DNA of 64,000 nt from Reticulascus tulasneorum (lineage: Eukaryota; Ascomycota; Sordariomycetes; Glomerellales; Reticulascaceae): assembly GCA_001557505.1 (NCBI GenBank), contig LSAX01000004.1:682001-746000 (forward strand), read 5' to 3'. The translations under genes and the position numbers were made by a program. Under the pieces are notes generated by a model, which was not told the origin of the DNA, searched no databases, and worked only from the letters and a program-made list of their open reading frames with translations. Position 1 is the stretch's first letter. Every line of letters starts with the position of its first letter. Positions 59,401 to 64,000 of this stretch are shown here, piece after piece.

Positions 59401-60162
59401 TTGGTCTTCATATTGGATGGGAGAAACGTTGTGTTGCTGATATTCCAATTGATGCGTGACCTCACGGCCTGTGTCCGTTTGAAATGCCGCCGCGTCACTA
59501 TCAGACCGCGGTGCAGTGTTGCATCTAACCAGCTCGGTTGCTTCTGGCTGGTTGTCCATCCAGTCGAATATCCTTTCCTTGGTTGAAGATATGTGCTCCA
59601 TATCATTTGAGGCAGCCTTAGTCCCGCTCTTCGTCCCCAGCATGTCGCTGTAGGAACGGGATATGTCGCCCTTATCTTCCGAATTGCTGCCCGTGAGGCC
59701 ATCTTGAGGTGCAGGTAGCTCGAAAGTGGAGCTGGATGGTAGCATGGAGGATGTGTCCGCTTGTGGGACCCCGACGTGCTCTTTCGTCGTGAATTCGGCG
59801 TTTTTCTCGGATGGTAGCACTACTGCTGTTGATTGATCCTGCTTCTTGACGAGATTCAAATCTTCATCGTCATGTGCTTGCTTGGAAGATAAGTTCTGAG
59901 GTCGCCGAATTCTCCTGGCAGCGGCGCTGGCCGCTGATACAGCTCGGCGGATACCGGCAGGCGGACTTGAAGCTGAGGTACCATGCGGTCGCATTGCGTT
60001 GAGATTAGAAGCACTCTTAGGTCGGTGGACGTATGGTTTCTTAAAAGTGTCCAACATAGACCAGCTCGAGTCGTTTTCTTCGCCGTGAGACCGGTTCGAG
60101 ATCGGTCGGTCGGGAGGAGCCTCGCTGCCACCTCCCGCCGCTAGGCGCAACAGATGGTCCAT
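56493..60162 (-). CDS. Large Ser-rich protein with the same Cys/His module as the 51-kb zinc-finger gene
   Basis: Four exons (59346-60162, 57792-59271, 57438-57715, 56493-57388; introns 74, 76 and 49 bp) encode 1156 residues. I start at the ATG at 60162. Residues 1-700 are Ser/Thr/Pro-rich and probably disordered, with a basic RRIRRPQNL patch near 80 and an acidic region (DTNDSDDTMSDFTDYTDES). From about residue 736 comes FACPFYKRYP...CYGPGW..VHRVK-EHVYRCH, then LKCERCLAIFKDEPSRKAHARATVAC and a helical part. The same elements stand in the same order in the protein at 51104-53857, and the intron inside VK-EH has the same phase, as does the one after IPSP. The first domain keeps Cys/His spacing for zinc binding. 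Probably nuclear; no Zn(II)2Cys6 cluster is present here. Function unknown. Confidence 0.75.
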
Positions 60163-61854
60163 TCTTATTGTGGCCCTCGTTCGTTTTTCTGAGCCTGTAG
60201 CACCATACGCCTTGCAGACGTGTGGTGACACGGGCGGTTAATCAGTCCTTTTGGCTGGGAAACGTCTGGTCTCTCGAATATGCGGAAATGCGGCGGTAGG
60301 ATGAAGAAGGAAGCTGAGGTGTTTGTCCTCCATGGCCTCACGCGAGACTACAAACGGGGCCGCATTAAATCTAGTCAGGGAAGAGACGGGAAAAGAGACT
60401 AGGCAATCGAAGTCTGTCTGGGAGGCAAGGCTGCGGTGCGGCCTCCAAGCTGCCTGTGAATTGATTCGTGAATGTGAGACAATCTTCTCTCCTTCAGGTT
60501 GGCTTCCAATCGAGAGAACGCCATGCCGAATCCGATAATCGATAACACTAGTCCATCAGAAGGGGTGGTTCCTGACAATCTGCGCAATGCGCACAATGGT
60601 TGCAACTAATTCGCGAGCACAGGAACGCCACCTGGGATGCTGCGGAATAAGCACTGGGGGGGGAAGGCAATGCGCTTTGCGCAATCCGCTTGGATCTGCC
60701 AATGCGAACACTCGCGGAGCATCTCGACGCGCAAAGTAACATAAAAAACTGAAGGCAATCAAGAAACTATAAAGGATGAGAAACACGCTGAGCATCATGG
60801 CAAACGATGTTGGCCAGTTTTACCTCATCGCGATTGAAACGCAAGATCTCGACTTGGTTCATAACGAGATCTCCCCAGGACCACAGTGTGCCCTGACCGA
60901 TTGGACACTAGTGTTGCAGTACACGGCGGCATGAACCCCTGCACCTTACACCAACTAGAGCGTGCATATATTGGCAGCTCGGCGGCGGCTTCAAACAATT
61001 CTATGGCGCCGCTGTGTGGCTGTCCAAGGTCAGCAGACCCCATATTCTGGTCAACAAGGCTCCCCCGTTGACAAAGTTGGTACTGAAGAAGAGCGGCCAA
61101 ATCTCCACACGAATCTCCATCCATTTCACGGTTTTTGGAGGAATCGCCGTCAATTGCGTCACGTGTAGCATTCCAAGGACAGGGCCAGAGCCAGAGAAGC
61201 GGGAACCGTACGGTGTCGATGGCCGTCAACCAGAGCGTCGGACCGCTGTCTGCTGCTGTAGCTGGTGAGCTGGAACTGTTCCTGAGGCAAGCAAATAATC
61301 GGCCACGCTACTGAGGCTGTGCTGGCGGGTGATGGATGGATGGATTGGAAGTGGGAATGCGGGCTTGCAAGCCATGAGATTTGGGGATTGAACATTCTTA
61401 CTAGTTAGACACTTACATAACCTTGTAATATAGAGTAATGAACACCTGTTATACGCACAACGTACCTTTTGAAGTTCTACTGCTGCATACGAGTCTGGAT
61501 TGCTGCTGCTCTGAGGTAGGCCGCTGTAGCCTCAACTGGCGAAGCTACCTCGCAAGAGAAGCCTGTGACAATAAAAAAGGGATGGCACCTGGCCAGTTTC
61601 TGGTTCGTCGCCAATGTTGCCATCGAGAGAACATATAATGGAATCCCCCCACTCGCTCTGGCTGCATTCCATGAGGGCAAAATCTGAGGTTTCGAAACGG
61701 AGGATGATTTTAGAAGACAGAGGTGGTATAAAATAGGATGCAGCAAGGTACCTTACAGAGCAGTCCAAAGGGACATCCAAATATGTGGAGATATGTACGA
61801 ACCAATGCCCACTTAAATTCCTTTCAAATGCGTCTATCATGCTGTTCCAGTCTC
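60163..61854. other. Intergenic region (1.7 kb)
   Basis: Promoter of the zinc-finger gene and 3' flank of the last gene. Only short frames without domain. Confidence 0.5.
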
Positions 61855-64000
61855 CTATTCCACTTGTTTCCAGACGGTTTCTAAGCGAGCAATTTGCATC
61901 CATATGGCAGGATTGGTTTGACCCAGCGCCGCCATGCCCTCGTTATACATCTGGGCGCCTTCAACACCATCCATTGTCGCATAGTAGCCGAGCTCGGTGT
62001 TCCCGTATTCGACGGTCGGCGTGGAAATCAACCCCATGGTAGTGTCTGCGGAAGAATATTGGAAACTCAGCGCGATCTTCGACATGGCCATCTCTTTGTC
62101 CATTGCCATTTTCTGCCTGAGCATCATCATCATTGGCACGGTGTTCTGGTACACAATCAGCCGTTCCCGGCAGGCAGCTAGGAGCTCCTCTGGGCTTCCG
62201 GAGGCGCAGGCCGCCGTGTATTTCTCCCGCATGCGAGGCGAATACATGCAGCATATGTTCTTGTCCTCCAGCGTCGTCTTCTGCAAGGGCATTGAGCTGA
62301 CCAACGCCGTACCAATCGCAAATGACTCGTAGCAGTCCAGGCAGATGGTGCAATCATGCCAACCATACCAGGCTCGGCTTGCCAGCTGAACCCGTGCTTC
62401 ACAGATCGGAACTGGCGCCCATTTGCGGACGTAGTTCTCATATGCAGCCCACACGCCAGTCTCCATCGCTTCGCTCCATCGTTTGACGAAGCTGTCGAAA
62501 CGCGGAACTCGAGGATTGAAAGCGCAGAATTCCTCGTTGCCAGACGTGCTCGGGGTCGGCGTTGCGGTCCAAAAGTGAGACACTCCATGTGGAACAAGGA
62601 TACCGGCATAACATCCTTCACAGACTCCGAAGTTATCCACCTCCTGATGCAGGTTGTGCCACTTTCCGTTAACGATGCCTTGTGCTGCACTGCACCTCGG
62701 GCTCACCGCAATAACCCTAGCAGCGTCGACAAAGACACTAAAGCTTAGGTGTTTACTATCGCATACGTACAGTGCTTCTCTCACGCTAAGTAGGTTGAAA
62801 TCGCACGCTCGCATCGTGAATTTAGCCTCGAAAGGCTCGACAACCAATTGAGCATCTTGGTCGTAGGCCGTCATGGCCATGTTGTCCATGAAGCACGCTT
62901 CGCAAAGTTCGAAGTTCACTACTTCCTGCCGTGGACGGTACCAGTTGACAGATAACCCTGTCACAGCTTGCCCTTCACATTTCGGTAAAGCAAATCGTTT
63001 CCTGGCGCCGGCGATGAACTCTGCCCACCTTGCATTGGTGTCAGCCATCCGGGAGAGCTTCTTGAACGAGCGCTTGATATACTCGAAATGTATATCGCAA
63101 GCCCACGTATTGCCCTCACGCTGCAAGGAGTTGTACGGTTTAAAGCGACTAGCGAAGGGAGAATCAAGGATGTGATCTTCGTGGCAAGCCTCGCAGGCGA
63201 CAAAGCCATCTATCTCGAGTCCAGCGAGACCGAACCACTTCACTTTATCTGTGAAAACTGCCCCAGCTAAACCCTTACAGTCGGGGACATCCAATCTTCG
63301 GCTCATGTAGTCCTGTACAGACTGGAGGTTTCCGGTGCGTTGAGCAGCCGGCCATAAGGCAGCAGTAAGTCGGGGAAGAAAGAAGCGGCATCGGCCTTGG
63401 CCCTTGGTAACTTTGCTGAAGGAGGACGCGAAATGCGTCTGCCGGATATGTCTCTCGTAGCACCACGTGCAAATCAAGAACGATGGTGTGGCTGGGAGGC
63501 AATACCACGATGTTTCGTAGTCGATTTCGCGTGGGCCAGGACACATTCGAGCGACTGGTTCCGGGCTCCCAGTTGCCCGTATGCGTGTTACGAGAGTCTC
63601 GGTCTCGTCAAAATCATATAGGCCAAACTGCGGTCCGGGATATTGTGCTGGTATGGGGCCAGAGACCTGCATTCGCCCCATATCGGAGATGAGATTGGAT
63701 ATGCCCGCGACTGGTTGCGGATTTGGGGGTAGGGCAGATTGCACTGCTGGTGGTTGTGCTGGGGCTGCGTACGTTTCTATCATTCGAATCATGCCCGATT
63801 CGTTAGGGGACGGGGTCATGGATGAGCGATCAAGAGACCCTGCTTGTCCGGGAGCAGGTGTCTGCTGCCCTACGTTTGGGTTGGTATAGACCACGGAGGC
63901 ACGTTGGGGGTTTAGAGGTGGCGTCGGGGTCTGTTGCATGCCGCCAGGTAGGTACCCTTGGTTGTTGGTTTGAACCGGTTGATGTATTTGCAATTGGGGG
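61855..64000 (-). CDS. Repeated Cys-module protein, 5' end outside the window
   Basis: An uninterrupted frame of 715 codons runs from the window edge to the stop at 61855-61857. The first in-frame ATG is at 63939, but the frame is open to 64000, so the true start may lie outside. The first 130 residues are Pro/Gln/Thr-rich. Then five Cys modules of about 85-110 residues follow, each with a C-X2-C followed by an aromatic or His: CTWCYERHI, CEACHEDHI, CEACFMDN, CEGCYAGI and CLDCYESF. Each is preceded by a single Cys about 25-35 residues upstream in a C-(E/K)-(G/A) context (CKGLAGAV, CEGQAVTG, CSAAQGIV, CEARVQLA). The spacing suggests a repeated zinc-binding or disulfide fold. No membrane helix or signal peptide in the visible part. 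I do not recognise a named family. Confidence 0.75.
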   Translation of the reverse strand, partial: PQLQIHQPVQTNNQGYLPGGMQQTPTPPLNPQRASVVYTNPNVGQQTPAPGQAGSLDRSSMTPSPNESGMIRMIETYAAPAQPPAVQSALPPNPQPVAGISNLISDMGRMQVSGPIPAQYPGPQFGLYDFDETETLVTRIRATGSPEPVARMCPGPREIDYETSWYCLPATPSFLICTWCYERHIRQTHFASSFSKVTKGQGRCRFFLPRLTAALWPAAQRTGNLQSVQDYMSRRLDVPDCKGLAGAVFTDKVKWFGLAGLEIDGFVACEACHEDHILDSPFASRFKPYNSLQREGNTWACDIHFEYIKRSFKKLSRMADTNARWAEFIAGARKRFALPKCEGQAVTGLSVNWYRPRQEVVNFELCEACFMDNMAMTAYDQDAQLVVEPFEAKFTMRACDFNLLSVREALYVCDSKHLSFSVFVDAARVIAVSPRCSAAQGIVNGKWHNLHQEVDNFGVCEGCYAGILVPHGVSHFWTATPTPSTSGNEEFCAFNPRVPRFDSFVKRWSEAMETGVWAAYENYVRKWAPVPICEARVQLASRAWYGWHDCTICLDCYESFAIGTALVSSMPLQKTTLEDKNICCMYSPRMREKYTAACASGSPEELLAACRERLIVYQNTVPMMMMLRQKMAMDKEMAMSKIALSFQYSSADTTMGLISTPTVEYGNTELGYYATMDGVEGAQMYNEGMAALGQTNPAIWMQIARLETVWKQVE

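Overview
This window is nuclear DNA of a filamentous ascomycete (Pezizomycotina; probably Sordariomycetes, but that rank is inferred). The evidence is short GT-AG introns of about 49-240 bp with CTAAC/CTGAC-type branch sites, HET-domain genes, a DUF7730-type gene, a 2EXR-domain relic, a PL4 pectin lyase, small secreted Cys-rich proteins and monocistronic genes with long leaders. I found no rRNA, tRNA, CRISPR or complete transposon.

Layout. 1-6.3 kb: 3' part of a Gfo/Idh/MocA oxidoreductase, divergent from a DUF7730-type gene, then a seven-helix Git3-like receptor. 6.3-14 kb: long gene-poor stretch around a PPGQ-rich annexin. 14-22.4 kb: secreted 5'-nucleotidase, a small protein with two dimeric alpha/beta-barrel modules, a secreted HEXXH metalloprotease and a PL4 rhamnogalacturonan lyase. 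22.9-34 kb: an accessory-looking island with an 8-Cys secreted protein, two HET-domain proteins, a new-looking tail-anchored Cys protein between them, and another small secreted protein. 34-38.7 kb: a hydrophilin-like protein and two tandem four-helix membrane paralogues. 39.7-50.2 kb: housekeeping block with an ABC-F ribosome-biogenesis ATPase (ARB1) and the INO80 remodeller ATPase. 51-60.2 kb: two large zinc-finger proteins sharing a Cys/His module with conserved intron positions, separated by a frameshifted 2EXR relic and an ankyrin relic. 61.9-64 kb: a Cys-module repeat protein cut by the window end.

I rebuilt the gene models by hand from splice signals and reading frame. The most useful result is that two reading frames at 51.1-53.9 kb are one gene: splicing completes a textbook Zn(II)2Cys6 cluster, and a roughly 120-bp direct duplication brackets it. 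The best candidate for an undescribed family is the 231-residue protein at 28 kb, with three identically spaced CX2CX3CX2C motifs and a C-terminal membrane anchor, lying between two HET genes.
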